From Anopheles merus (Eukaryota > Arthropoda > Insecta > Diptera > Culicidae), in NCBI RefSeq assembly GCF_017562075.2, contig NC_054081.1, positions 16,648,542 to 16,712,541 of the forward strand: 64,000 nt of DNA. Reading direction: 5' to 3'. Under the pieces are notes generated by a model. That model was given only the letters and a program-made list of their open reading frames with translations. It ran no database searches and had not been told where the DNA came from. Within the stretch, counting starts at the first letter, position 1. Every line of letters begins with the position of its first letter. This document shows, one piece after another, positions 46,401-58,161 of the stretch. The position numbers and the translations under genes were made by a program.

Positions 46401-48248
46401 TAATTTACGCTTCAACGTTGTGCATGTAGTTCCCGAGGTACGCGGTACCTCTTATACGCGGATTCAGAGATACACGAAAACCGCGAGATTCGTCGAAAAC
46501 GCAGAAATTCGAGATACGAGATACGAGATACGGTTTCTTCGCTGTCCACATTAATAGCGTAGTTCGGGGACAACCTGTAATCGGCATTTCTTTTGAAGAA
46601 TCGCTCTTTGGCGGATTACATTTGTTTACGCCATGGACCACTGGTTGGAGACCACCGGCTGGAGAGGTTGCCAGTAAGTGTGTGAGCCCCATTTTTTGTT
46701 AAAGATTTTTATAGTCTAAAAGATCCATGGTCCACTTTTAAAGGGTGGTGGATGGTTTCGACTAGGCAGTAGGAGAAAACGGGGCCAAATTTTTACCTCG
46801 TATTTAAGCATTATTTCACTGCAAGGATAAATTTCAAGACTCAATATATATTAATTGGAGTGCTTTTGAAAACCATGTAAGTTTTGTGATCCGTTATGAA
46901 ACAACAATAAAGAAACATACGAATTAAGATTGAATAGCCAAATGATGTAAATTTGTTTCACTTTGAAAATAAGCTTTAAATATTGTCGCAGAGCTACTTG
47001 GAAGTTTTACATGGTATTTTAAAAGATATGATATTTATAAACAATTTTAAAAGAAACAATATTTGATGAACAAAACATATAAAATTGCTTCACGTGGGAC
47101 AAAATGGGCGGTTACGCTTGGCATATGGTGAAGCTATGGTGATGCATTTGTTTGCATTTGTTGGTGTTACAATACAGCTACCATGTACAGCTTCAAAACA
47201 TTCGATTTCGTCGATGGAAAAAGGCCTGAAAAAAGTGTTTTAATTTAAAAAATATATATTTTTTGGAAAAAATTGAATTACTCTCCTGAACAGCGGCACA
47301 AAAGATAGAAGGAGAAATCATTTCACGACGCGTTTGCAAATTTTTGACCATTACTTAAGCGTTGTTGTTGTGGCCCATATTACCCCAAAGCAATGCACAT
47401 TTTGCTCCGCGTGTCAAAATAGCATCACGTGAAACATAAACATTTATTTCACAGTTTTGAGCTTTTGTGGCATTGTTAATCCAATGATAAATAGGAAAGG
47501 CATAGAATAATTGTGTTTCGTGGAAAATTCATACGGCTATTCATTAAACTGCCTAACAAGCCCATTTTGCCCCGCTTTCTCCTATCAGATGCATAGCCTT
47601 GAACATTTAGCTCGGAGTTGAAGATGTAGATTCTTACCAAGTTATGGTACGGAATCAACTCTGCACAAAGAATTGTGTATGACTCACTCCGACTCTCCAT
47701 CGATACTCATTCTTTCGGGCGTAAATTGACTCTCTGTGAGCTTTTGAGCTGAAGCGCAAACGAATGCAGGTTTTTGTGTGGTGGATTTGTTATGAGTTTT
47801 CGTTCTACTGATTCAGCTATGGTTTTCGCAGAGCATTCGTTGACACATTGGATTAAGTCGGTTAGATTTTTGGTAGTGTCTCACGTAAAGTTCCGTAAAG
47901 TTGTCCCACAACGAGCCAGGTAGGTGCTCCAGAGCTCTCCAGAAGCGACACAGTCACTTCCTCGTCTTCCTCTTCTGCGGCAGCATCATCAGCATAAAAA
48001 AGGGCTACACAGTTAGTTTCGCATTCAGCGCCACTTCCGCGGTTCGAAAAAAGTTTCCGCGAGACAAACACTGGCGGAACTGCTTACAGAGAAACATCGT
48101 TTATGCGCCACTCGAGCGCACACCTTCCAAATCACGGTTGAAAGCTCGTACGTGTATGTGTGTGTTTATGTTTCAATCCGTCGCATGCTGCCGAAGTGCT
48201 GCTTGGCATTGGCTTTATCCTGTTTGCGGCCTTTTTTCTCTCTCTCTC

Positions 48249-48287
<39 letters not shown>

Positions 48288-51200
48288 CTCCCGTAAAAAA
48301 AACCTTGCTACGCGTTTGATCGTGGCGGGGAAAATTTGAACACGCTCGAGCAACATCCGGAAACATCCCGAAGCCAAGCGGGCGGAAAGTTTCTTCGGTT
48401 GCCGCGGAAATTGGGCATTGGGAGGTGCGTTTTCCGAGACGGCAGGAGCGGGTCTTGGTGTGTACGTGTGAGTGCTTTCCCATCTCGGCCTCGCGACCGG
48501 AGTCGCCGAACCGTTAAATGATACTTCGATCGGTTTGTTCTAACCTCCTCCCTACCCCGGACAGTGCTACTTATACGAATCTTGTTTATATTAAAAAAAT
48601 AATAATAATTCTTCGCTTTGCTTACAAACCAACATGCGCGCGCGTGGAGATTGTCTTTCGAAAGTGAATGTTAAGCTCAAATTTAAAGTCAGCGTTTTGG
48701 TATCACTTGTGTATGAATGTTTTTTATATTTAAATTTGCCTCCATTCAAACGGTCTCGTCCAATTCATTACTGTCGTTACTGTGACGACGATTGAGAATG
48801 CTTGCCGATCGATAGCTTCGTGGTGCAGTGTTCGCCGCAGCCCAAACACAACGTGTGACATACCGAAGTATCGATTGACACGTATGCCACATGCAGCCAT
48901 TGCTATCTGCATCCCCCATCCTCATTATTCCGTAACGTCCCGTGATATTTTCCGGCACCCATTTTCCCGCCGCCAATATCGGGCCAGGCTAAGCAATCAA
49001 AGCAACCATCAATCGGGCTGCAGCGTACACGTTTCTGCCGATCCAACACAGCAAGGGTAGTGGAATCCCGCTCTTCCACGCACAAGCGTAGCGGGGCATT
49101 GCTCTACGCAGTGTGCGTGCAGTGACAATTTTACGTCAGTCATTTCATAAAACGGTCCTATGCTCAAAGGGACCGGAATGCGGTTCTGTGCGCGTTCCGC
49201 CATTGGGGACTCCCTGCACCAACATTGAATTACATTCTGGGCGTATTCATGCATGTGTGTGTGTGTTACGTTGTGGTCCGCTGGATTCGGGACTGTCCTG
49301 CCTGACTCCGGTGTTTGACAAACATTGCGCTGTAATAAAGTGTCGGGCGCTCGTGTGCTTTTCTGGGTAACCGCTCCCCGGAGATTAGGCTGTAATGTGC
49401 GAAGCATCACCCTTCAGCATCCCACCGGTCCGGCAGGAGTTTCTCACCGCCCGTACGGCAGGACGGCGCCAGCTAATCACTTGACACGGCCGGGTCGTCC
49501 TTTTACGAGGCGGATCCGGTATTCGGCCTAGCGTAGGAACGGCGAACGGGTTCCGGGAAATTGACTGGACTGTATAGTCTGTACGTATCTATGTATAGTT
49601 ATTATAGTTGTGGGTGTGTGATTGTGTGTGCAAAATCGAAATGGGTACCATGCCAAAAAGGATACATGGGTCTATTGCGACAATAGCTTCATCCGGGGAC
49701 GTCAATTACGCCGTACGTCGAGCCGGCGAGCGAAAGTAAGTCGTTGTCGTCGTCGTCACCGTCCACAAGCGTACACTACTTATCGACCGGCCGGCCGTAC
49801 ATCCCGTGCAAATAGGTGTATGGTAATCGAATCGAATCTTGTTCGTCGCCAGAAATAGTTTCATCCAACCGGCTAACCGGGGCCTATTATCTCAAACTGC
49901 GTGTGTTTGCTCTTTAGGGCATCAACCGGGATCAAGATGGCATGAATGTGAAAGCATTAGGGGTAACATTTAACCTGCCTGTGTGTGTGTCTAAACTGGA
50001 ACGCACACCAAAAATATTCCAACTGGACTGGAATGTGTGATGGAAGTTATTCAGAAACAGTCACATTTTGCCCGGATACGTTCAATAGTTCCACGTTTGG
50101 CAGTCAAGACCAAGGCGAACCCCAATAAAACACCCTCGACGACTCGGCGAACACATCACATCAAAACAAGAAGCACGGCAAACGGTGTGAACATTTGCAT
50201 AATGAATGGAAATAAAAACCTTTGGGTCCTACCCCACTCCAGGTTAGGGAAGGTGGTGGGGGAAATATCGAAAAATGAAACGTTTCATCTTCATCACCAT
50301 CATCATCATTTTCATCTTCAACCTAGCCGGTACCTTGAATTTAATTTTGTGGGCAGCGTAAGAAGGAACATGAAAATAACGCGTTGAGAATAGTAGCTTG
50401 AGAAGAAAATTATGTATTCCGATTTTCCACCGTGCCCCGTTTGATGCATCATTTACAAATTGTGCACCATCAGCACGAAAAGCACACACAGACACACACA
50501 CACGCATACACTCATTGTGCACAAGGACCATGCTGGCAAGGTACAATTAAACGAGGAAGCGAGCGCGCGTTCGCTGCTCGGAGCAGCGGATGGACGGTAA
50601 AGAGCCGCCGTAGCGCAATCGCGCACATTCTTTTGAAGTTGAATTTAATCAGTAGGTCCTTGGCGCCACGAGCACTCTGCCGCAAAGGCTGCGGGAATGG
50701 ATGAACGCCCAGATGAGATCCAGGGGATGCTGCTGAGAAGCGCACGGACGACTCGTTTCGGGAAGATCGCCTTCGGATTGATACGCAGCCGGAGACGGTC
50801 GACTACCTGGTCGGGTTATCCCCTAGTTACTTATTCAAAAACCTAATTTCTGCTCAGTGTGCTTTATTAAGCTTTATGAAATACATTGGTAGCTGCCACG
50901 ATGTGGCCGCTAATGTACTGCTCCTACCGCTGTGTGGCCATTGCCTTCTTCGGTACGGGCGTTAGTGTCCTGGAGTTGTTTGATGTCCGCCTAAATCAAT
51001 TCGCGGTACCGACGGGCGTTTTTAAAATGGGAGAACAATTGGAAAGACATCCCCCGTGAAACTAAAACTGCCAGCTCCAATAATGAAGATGGCCGTTACG
51101 AACAATAAGGTCTCTGAAATATATTCCGATATGCTGTACCTTCTTGGAGTACGGAAATGCATTCTGGTGGAAAGAATTACGCTCAGGGCTAACGCTCAGC

Positions 51201-51400
51201 AAATTTAAATTTGATGAATGTGTGTCGTAGCATCATTCTCCAATTTGAGTGTTCAGGACTATAATAGCAGAACTTCGTCCTGCCAAGACCGCGCGGTTAT
51301 TGGACGACTTACCCGAAGTGACGCTTCTTCTGCTGATGGGACGCCAGCTGACGGCGGCAGCGGAATGCTCGATCGCAAACGTTGCATGTTAGTGACTCAT
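43428..51400 (-). CDS. C2H2 zinc-finger protein, last two exons only (partial)
   Basis: In transcription order the exons are 51400-51313 and 43626-43428, joined by a 7.7-kb intron (CGG|GTAAGT to TTACAG|TTGC, phase 2). The first encodes ESLTCNVCDRAFRCRR... with C-x2-C-x12-H-x5-H; the second starts CSGCDSLFSSLMLLEHHKEE with another C-x2-C-x12-H-x5-H. Only two residues (FG) separate the last histidine of finger one from the first cysteine of finger two, unlike the usual seven-residue TGEKP linker. After the fingers come a short acidic tail with a CCRRNRR patch and (T/S)-rich acidic repeats, ending DLERLL and a stop. The upstream exon must supply one base of a split codon before 51400 and was not found, so the N-terminus is missing. 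I do not recognise the orthologue. Nucleic-acid binding is inferred from the fingers. Confidence 0.75.
44301..45614. mobile_element. hAT-like element with CAGCGGTCGGCAA-type ends (family L)
   Basis: The left end CTGCGGTTGGCAACAACTTT pairs with the right end AAAAAGTTTGTCGACCGCTG. It is flanked by TTCTAGGT (44293-44300) and CTCTAGGT (45615-45622), an 8-bp duplication with one mismatch. The CAGCGGTCGGCAAA terminal motif is widespread among hAT elements. The 1.3-kb interior is very AT-rich with only short open frames, so the copy is non-autonomous or dead. Confidence 0.75.
46420..46579. mobile_element. MITE family C remnant
   Basis: atgtagttcccgaggtacgc at the left and agttcggggacaacctgta at the right form inverted ends like those at 12122-12488. 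The interior has tacgcgg and gagatacgagatacg motifs. It is shorter and decayed. Confidence 0.5.
46770..47584. mobile_element. MITE family J, 815-bp copy
   Basis: Ends TAGGAGAAAACGGGG...CCCCGCTTTCTCCTA are inverted repeats of about 16-20 bp. The internal phrase gcattatttcactgcaagg and ccatgtaagttttgtgatcc align with 22110-22220, identifying a second copy that is split by the nest at 22-26 kb. Confidence 0.65.
48238..48284. repeat. CT microsatellite
   Basis: About 23 CT units with one CA interruption. Confidence 0.9.
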
Positions 51401-54400
51401 CTGTGAAAACGAGAGAAAAAATGGAGATTAAAGTGTACAGCTATGCTTTAATCGTCTTGGAAATCGCATTCCTAGCACGACCGAATCAAATGCAGATGCA
51501 AATCGATGAAAACGCGCTTTGAAACAGAACTAGAACCCATAATCTGGTCAATGTATTGTCGTCACCTACCAGCAATTGGATGCTCCAAACATGTTCTCGG
51601 ATAGTCCATGCGCGGTTTCGCACGCGCACTTGAGGACAAAAATAGTTTGCACCGGCCCTTAACCCCACCGATATCCACATCTAATGCCAGCGCTGCAATC
51701 CGGTAACATGATTTGAAGCGCACCACCCTCCTCCCGTCCAGCCATGGTTTGGTGCGACTATTTTCTTCCCGGACGGACATTCCGTCAACCGTCCGCTCGG
51801 GCGCAAAGTTTGCGAGCGTGCAATGTATTATTCATGGTGCATCCGTCCACCAAGCGACCATGCTGCCTAGTGCCACCTAGGGATGAGCAGAGGTAGGCAG
51901 AGGGAGGGGGGGGGGTGTTCGCTTCAGATCGGATCCGGGGAGATTCCATTGCTGCGATGTGGAATGCGTGCCCGCTTAGCCCTTAATGGGCTAAACCGCA
52001 GTGACAAGGATATTATGCGCTGCCTTCTTCCCTAGTCCGTCACAAGTGTGACTATTTCAACCGTTTTTAGAGAACCGTTTTATTCTTTATGTTTTCGAAA
52101 TCAATTCACGTGTAACTTCGGTGTTTTGTTGTTTTTCTTTTTGTGTTTCCTTGTGTTGTGTTGTTCTGGTAGCTGCTACTCGCGAAGTTTACGTTGGAAG
52201 CTGCTGCATGCTGTAGAATTGTGTTTTGAGATGTTGATGCTGTGTTCATAGAAAAGTTTATCTGAACCCATACACACAATTGGAAAGTGGTCCTTTTTCT
52301 CCGGAAATTGGAAAGGGTTCGGTGCACTTGCTGAATTGCACGGCACATATATCGTTCTTGCAACGATGCCGCAATTTTCCAAGTAGTACTTTCATCTCAT
52401 ACTAGATACGCTGGGTGTAATGATGATTTATTCCTCTTTCATGCTCTCTATCTAAGGCTTGCAATAGATGTGCAGCGCCCAACCGCCCAGTTACTCGTAT
52501 TCTATTTTAGGGATATTCGATGAAAGTGTTCGCACACAACTGCAGGGATTAAAATTGGATTTGCTTGACTAAGAATAATCCTTGCAGAAAGGTAGATCAA
52601 AACCTGGAACGTTACGGTACCGTTGCGTGTTTCAATCCTGGAAACAGCTCGGAATGCTACAACCCAACGGAAAATAAATACAGCCAGGGTGTGCTAGCCG
52701 AGCTGCTTCCGAGCGCTCCTTAAAGCGCCGATTGATAGCAACCATCAATACTCTAGCTCTCGGCCAGCAGCACAGTGCCTGAGCTGGACTGTGGCGTCCT
52801 CCCAGCGTGGTTCGATTTTTCAATCAATATCGCACGGTGTGCGCACAGACGCAGATGAGCCAATGAGCGATGAGCGAATGGGCACTAAATCTTTTCCCAT
52901 CCCTGCGCCATCCTCTCGGCGGTTGCTGCTGCTGCTGCTGCTAATTGAGAATAATGAGTATTATATTATAAAGTGCTTGAGCAGCGATGAACAAAGCGAG
53001 CCATCAGCACGCATCTTGGTCGGCTTGGAGTGGCTGGAGTGACTATGCCGACTAGCAGGCCCTCTTGGAGTTGTGGCAAAACTCGCACGGATGAATTTAC
53101 TTGGGCGACGTGAATGAGGCATCATCTTCACTTTGTTCGCCCATTTTCATCACACGCTCGCTCTTCCTGGCGAGGCTCTTACCCTGGCAAAAGATGGTGG
53201 CGCGATTATGTGATCCTGCCGGACGGCTCGACTGGGAAGGGCTAGAACGAATTATGTGATGATGCTGGCAGAAATGACCGCACCGGAAGTCATTGCACAG
53301 CTTTTGTGTGTGTGCGTGTGTGTGTGTGTCTCGTTTAAGTATGAGCGACCATTTTGCTGACACGGGCACACATGAAAATTCGGGACGTTTTTTCCCTTTT
53401 TTTACCTTGAAAGATCGTTTCGCTGGAAATGCGGGAAGCACCGAACGGGCGATAAATAAGCTTGTAGGTGGGAGGAGGGACTGCTCATAAAACCGGGCAG
53501 TGACCACGGACGAAATCGCTCCGCTTACCCGCAAAATGGTAACAAATCAGCGATCGGCAGGGATGAAATCGTGCCATAATCCGTAGGCGCCCCTTAAGGA
53601 AACGATAGCGTTTGGTCACGCTTTTACTTAGACCCCGTAGCCCCGGAAAAGATGATGATGGTTGCAAGCGGCGGAGTGCGGCCTAGAATTGTGTGCGAAG
53701 CAAAGGAAAATTTGAGGCGGAGATAATGGAGGTACCCATACCTCGGCTTCCGGAGCTTTTCAGCAGCTGCCGGGGAAGGGCTGGAGTGGGATGCTTCTTC
53801 AGTGACAGAGCAGCGTGAAAAAAGCGACGATAAAGCAAAAGTGGCGTGGGTTTGCCATCCTGCCGGTCACAGGCGGGGGCAATATCGATGGGGAATGGGG
53901 ACGGAACTCAAAGGGGCTATGAGGGCGATGAATGGTCTTGAGCTGGTTATAAAATGATGCGGGTGGGCAAGAAGAAGAAGACGAAGAAAATGCAGAAAAA
54001 ACAAAAGTGTACAAACTTTACGCTGAGCAAGATTTTAACGGGAGGATATGTCGAGGTGTTAGCGATTGCTAGAAAAGGAAAGAAAGCAGAAAGCAAAAGC
54101 AAAAATCTCCCACCGTCGGTCGATAGAGTTTCGATTTACGTTTTGGCAGATGAGTGTGCTGTTTTTTTTGTGTTAGCCCTCAAGGCATTGCGAATTCTAT
54201 GGACGGTAGGGAGACAACACGGCTCGGTGGGAGCAAACAGTGGTAGATAGGCGTCCACGCGCCCGAAAGAAAATCTCCCGGGAAGATGGCACGCACATTC
54301 ATCACTTTTATGGTGGCACGCACAGCGATCATCGATAATTTTGCTGGCCAGTGTTCGCAGTCGAAGGGCGAACGATTCGGCCGGAAATTTTTTAGCTAGA

Positions 54401-54821
54401 CGAAATTGTTAATGTGCGTGGAATATGCTGGTTGGGATGTTATCACAAATTCCAGGTAATATTTAGGATAACAGTTTGCTCATATTACAGACCTTGCTAG
54501 AGTTCCTGGAGTTCCAGGAAAATGTGCCAACAATATGCCCAGGAGTTCAAAGATATTAAAGAGGCGATAGCGCGATACAGGTTTGAAAAGATTGCAAAGC
54601 GATATGACGTCATGGAATCTGCTATCTGATATATTCGTTCTAGGTTCAATGTAAGGATATTTAACTACGGAAATGTTCCCAACAACCTCTCGCATTAACT
54701 CGACCCGAATATATCATCCATTGGATGATAGGACATTAACCACCAAAGGATGCCATATCATTCTCACAAACTTCCGAATGCCCAGTCAGCACAGCCTCAG
54801 TGTACTAGTCAGCTCGTATTA
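51401..54821. other. No gene recognised; possible upstream intron of the zinc-finger gene
   Basis: GC-balanced, largely single-copy DNA. It contains a G run (51907-51917) and a short TG run (53309-53330). A minus-strand frame ending at 53097 (MKMGEQSEDDASFTSPK) has a GTAAAT after CCC AA, but its phase does not match the exon at 51400. No confident exon, RNA gene or repeat family. Confidence 0.4.
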
Positions 54822-55410
54822 TATTTTTATATTATATTTATATTTTATATTTTATTTATTAAAAATAGACGGACCTATTGGTCTAATCGTTTATATAATA
54901 ATTTACACATACATCAGACATATACATTACACATCACGAAACCGCAATTTTTCCTTGTACGCTGACGTGGACAAACATAAATCGAATAATTCTAATGCAT
55001 CGTTGAATTCCGATGACATTCGAAGCATAGGATGACCCTGACCATGGTTATTACGCGTACGGGGGGTGCGTAGATGGAAATTGGATCGCAGTGTTCGGGA
55101 GGGAGTGAATAGGTCGACTCGACTTAAGAGTACGGGGGAGTCGATCTAGCCGTTGAGAAGCCGGAAGATAAAAACGCACTGCGCATTTCGACGCCGTTTG
55201 CTGAGTGTTTCGAGTCCGAGAAGCAGACACCGCTGATTGTAGGAAGGCCTAGTATGGTGAGATTGCCAAGGAAGGAGCCGGATCGCGTACCTTGTGATTT
55301 TCCTTTGCAAGGCTTCAAGTCGATTTATATCAACAACAGTAAGCGAGCACCAAATCGGAGAGCAGTACTCCAGACAATATCGTACAACGGAATATTACTG
55401 CGCCAATAAC
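54822..55410 (-). mobile_element. 3' part of a degraded LINE (Jockey/CR1-like) retrotransposon
   Basis: On the minus strand, the frame from about 55385 reads YCLEYCSPIWCSL, then RLEALQRKITRYAIRLLPW and RCLLLGLETLSKRR, the conserved region just after the reverse-transcriptase core in Jockey/CR1-type LINEs. An in-frame stop breaks it near RLLNG. Further on, GACCAATAGGTCCGTCTATT and an AATAAATAAAATATAA tail (plus-strand 54822-54890) look like the element's 3' UTR and A-rich end. The copy is truncated at its 5' end. Confidence 0.7.
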
Positions 55411-55629
55411 AACAGCCACTCACACTAAGACCCTCCAAACAAGTCATCTGAACCACGGTAGGACATCGACGAATGCTACCAATGTGAGATTTTACGATAC
55501 TAATCAGCAGTTGTATATGAAGCAGTTGTTTGTCACTTGGCGGTTGAAGTCATGTCAACACTACATACCAAACGACACTTCCCAAACTAGCTGCAGAATT
55601 TCAGCCGCCGTGATTTTTTTATAACAAAC

Positions 55630-55850
55630 TAGTGATGGGAGCTTCGTATTGGATTCATAAATCCAGTCCAACTCCGTCATTCTTAATCCGGATCCGACTC
55701 CGTCATTTTTAATCCGGATCCGACTCCGAAATAAATATGGTTTCGAATCCAGCTGCTTTGAACGAATACAGCTCCAATTGGCTCCGATTGAATCTAGATT
55801 ACTTGGATCGAATCCGAATGGCTCCTATTGAATCCGTTTTACTACCGTAC
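55630..55850. mobile_element. GATTC-rich hAT-like element, fragment (copy 4)
   Basis: It starts TAGTGATGGGAGCTTCGTAT and continues with degenerate atccggatccgactccg units. A matching right end was not located, so it is probably truncated or decayed. Confidence 0.45.
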
Positions 55851-56261
55851 TTAACTTGTAGAGAAAAATACTTACACTACAAAACTAAGGTTGCAAGCAA
55901 CCCTAGCTCCTAGCTAACATTGCTGTCTTCATAGCTACTCATATGAGCAGAAATTCAATCTATAAGCGTACCGGCAAAAACTTTGCACTGGGTTTTTCAT
56001 GCTTTTCTGGTTGTTTCCAAATTTTTGTTTTGATACATAACTCTCGTGATTTATTGTTTGCTTTCGTAATATTTTTGGATTTGTTTTACGATTTACTAAC
56101 AGTTTCCTGCATTATTTTTATCCATTTCCAGAACTAGTTGGCATTATCCTAACATTTTGCAACCAAATAATGCAAACAATTTTGAGCCATGTTACATTGT
56201 TGAATAGTTCAAATCCATCAATTGAATTTCCAATTGTGAACAATTTCCAACACCATTAGTG

Positions 56262-56312
56262 GTATAGACAGACCTTGACCAACAAAGGTTGTTGTGCCAA
56301 AGAAGAAGAAAT
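56262..56312 (+). mobile_element. SINE 3'-end fragment
   Basis: gaccttgaccaacaaaggtt followed by gttgtgccaaagaagaagaa matches the tail region of SINE200-like elements as I remember it. Only the tail is present. Confidence 0.45.
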
Positions 56313-58114
56313 AATTTCTGGAAGCTAACATCAAATCGTGAGCTGAGCCCATATAAAAATCGGAAAGTATTCAAAACTTACAGGTACCACTTGATAATAA
56401 GATAAGGGAATGATAAGTACCACTTCTTATCCCAACAAAGGTTTGAGAAGGGCGTCTATTATCTTTAAGATAATAATACTCTTATAGAAATTGGTGAAAT
56501 AAATTGTACAAGCAAGTGGTGGTATCGGAAAATCCTCAGCGGAATCCACCGTGTATGACTTGACCAAGACGACCAACATGGTTTCATCAAGAAAATACGG
56601 GTCTTACTCCATTGAATATGAAATGGAATTCTCTAGCATCCTTTACGTAGCTCCCCAAGAACCAACTAATGGATCTGGCGCACCACTTATCAGAACACAA
56701 CTGCGAAATACGTATGGCCAGTTCCACTCATTGCAAATACAGGCTCCATGTCCAAGGCACTACCTTCCAAAGCAGATGAACCTAATGTATCTGGAATTGG
56801 CCACTCATCAAAGAATGAATCCTGCTGTGATCACCCAGACCATGTGCAGGCAGTGAATTTGCAAAAATAGAATGCGATTGTCGACTTGTACTAAAGTCTA
56901 CATAAATATTTCGTCAAAAAAGAATAAAAGCTATTTAAACCGATTTTTTTCGATTCAATAAAAGTACTATAACCCATTTCAGACCCGGCGTCGTGGAGGA
57001 GTTCACTACGGAAATGTCACTAAAACCTTTTTATAATAATTCCAACCGATAGGGGACGGAATATGTCATCTCCAATTCGTACAACAAGACTCTGCCAGTT
57101 ACTGCCCAAGCCAAGTTGTACTCATATCGGCAAACTCTCCAATACCCTATAAGTCATCAGCTCTGTATCCATCCAATAATCATTCCAAGTACTGGTACTT
57201 GCTAAGCCCTGTACTCTCATTCGCTAATTCCTCCAAACAGCCAGATTGCAGCTCGTGCAAACTACGAACATTGTCAGCCCGCGCGCGCCCAATGCCGCCA
57301 GCCAAGAATTATGCGGAACGATGCCGCAGCGCGCCGCAAGAGCTTATAAACAGACCAATCAACTGCGCGATTTAACGACTCACCAGTCTGCCCTTTAATG
57401 TCCGCAGCGTAAAGTGGCACGCGTGTTGCCCCTGCAAGACAGCCCCTTTACGGGTAGCACTGTTCGGATGGCGGCAGAAACGCACATAATTGATTGGTAA
57501 ACCGTCTAATGGAGCGAGAGGATTAACTTCGCCGGTAAGGATTTCACTAAATTTGCGCCCCTCGTTTCGAGTTGCGTGCGAGGGGGCACGATGGGCAGTG
57601 GTGACAACGAAACCAAAATCGAGCAATCATAACGAGTCAATAGGGTACGTCGCGGGCGGGTGGCTTTACGCTGTAGCTGTAACGGTATTAATCGTAATGA
57701 AATTGATAGCGCCCGTATGGTTGTTTGCACACGCCCACCCACTTTACGATGTGTTATGTTGGGGGACGGGGGTTGGTTGTTTGTGGTATTAAGAATTGTT
57801 TCCGCTATGCGAATTTGTGATCCTTTCTCCCGCTGCGCGCTGCGGTTGGTTTCTCTGTTTTCCCACGGCATTACTCACCACCGAAGGTTCGCACAATAGC
57901 AAAGAATTATGCAGAAAATAATTTAATAACGTCGAACCAACCGAGACCCACGCCCCTAGAGGGTCGCAAGAGATGTCTTGGAAAGGAGGCACCGGAACCA
58001 AAAAGCTTTCCTTTCAGCGGCGGATAAATGAATTAATGAATGAAAGTAATCATCACGCAATTCGAACGCTGCGTTAGGGCGGGAAAGGTTAGGTTGGGAC
58101 AAGAAAAGCTCCCA

Positions 58115-58116
<2 letters not shown>

Positions 58117-58158
<42 letters not shown>
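58117..58158. repeat. AC microsatellite
   Basis: About 21 AC units ending in acgcatacac. Confidence 0.9.

Positions 58159-58161
<3 letters not shown>

Larger units (their letters stand above)
43627..51312 (-). other. 7.7-kb intron of the zinc-finger gene
   Basis: No other gene is evident. It holds the hAT-like element at 44301-45614, a family C remnant near 46420-46579, the family J copy at 46770-47584, a CT microsatellite at 48238-48284, and GC-balanced single-copy DNA from about 48600 that may be regulatory. A minus-strand frame at 47862-48071 has an acidic run but no matching splice phase. Confidence 0.6.
55411..58116. other. Intergenic with MITE and SINE fragments; no gene seen
   Basis: Besides the repeats listed separately it holds an inverted pair around 56388-56445 (ggtaccacttgataa... 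/ aagtaccacttcttatc). The plus-strand frame at 56551-56856 has no recognised motif or splice support. Confidence 0.4.

Noticed and set aside
47862..48071. Minus-strand frame with an acidic run, considered as a middle exon of the zinc-finger gene
   Set aside because: No acceptor and donor pair gives the phase required between the finger exons, which already join perfectly without it.
53097..53534. Minus-strand frame ending MKMGEQSEDDASFTSPK, considered as the first exon of the zinc-finger gene
   Set aside because: The donor GTAAAT leaves two bases of a codon, but the exon at 51400 needs one; upstream sequence also looks non-coding.
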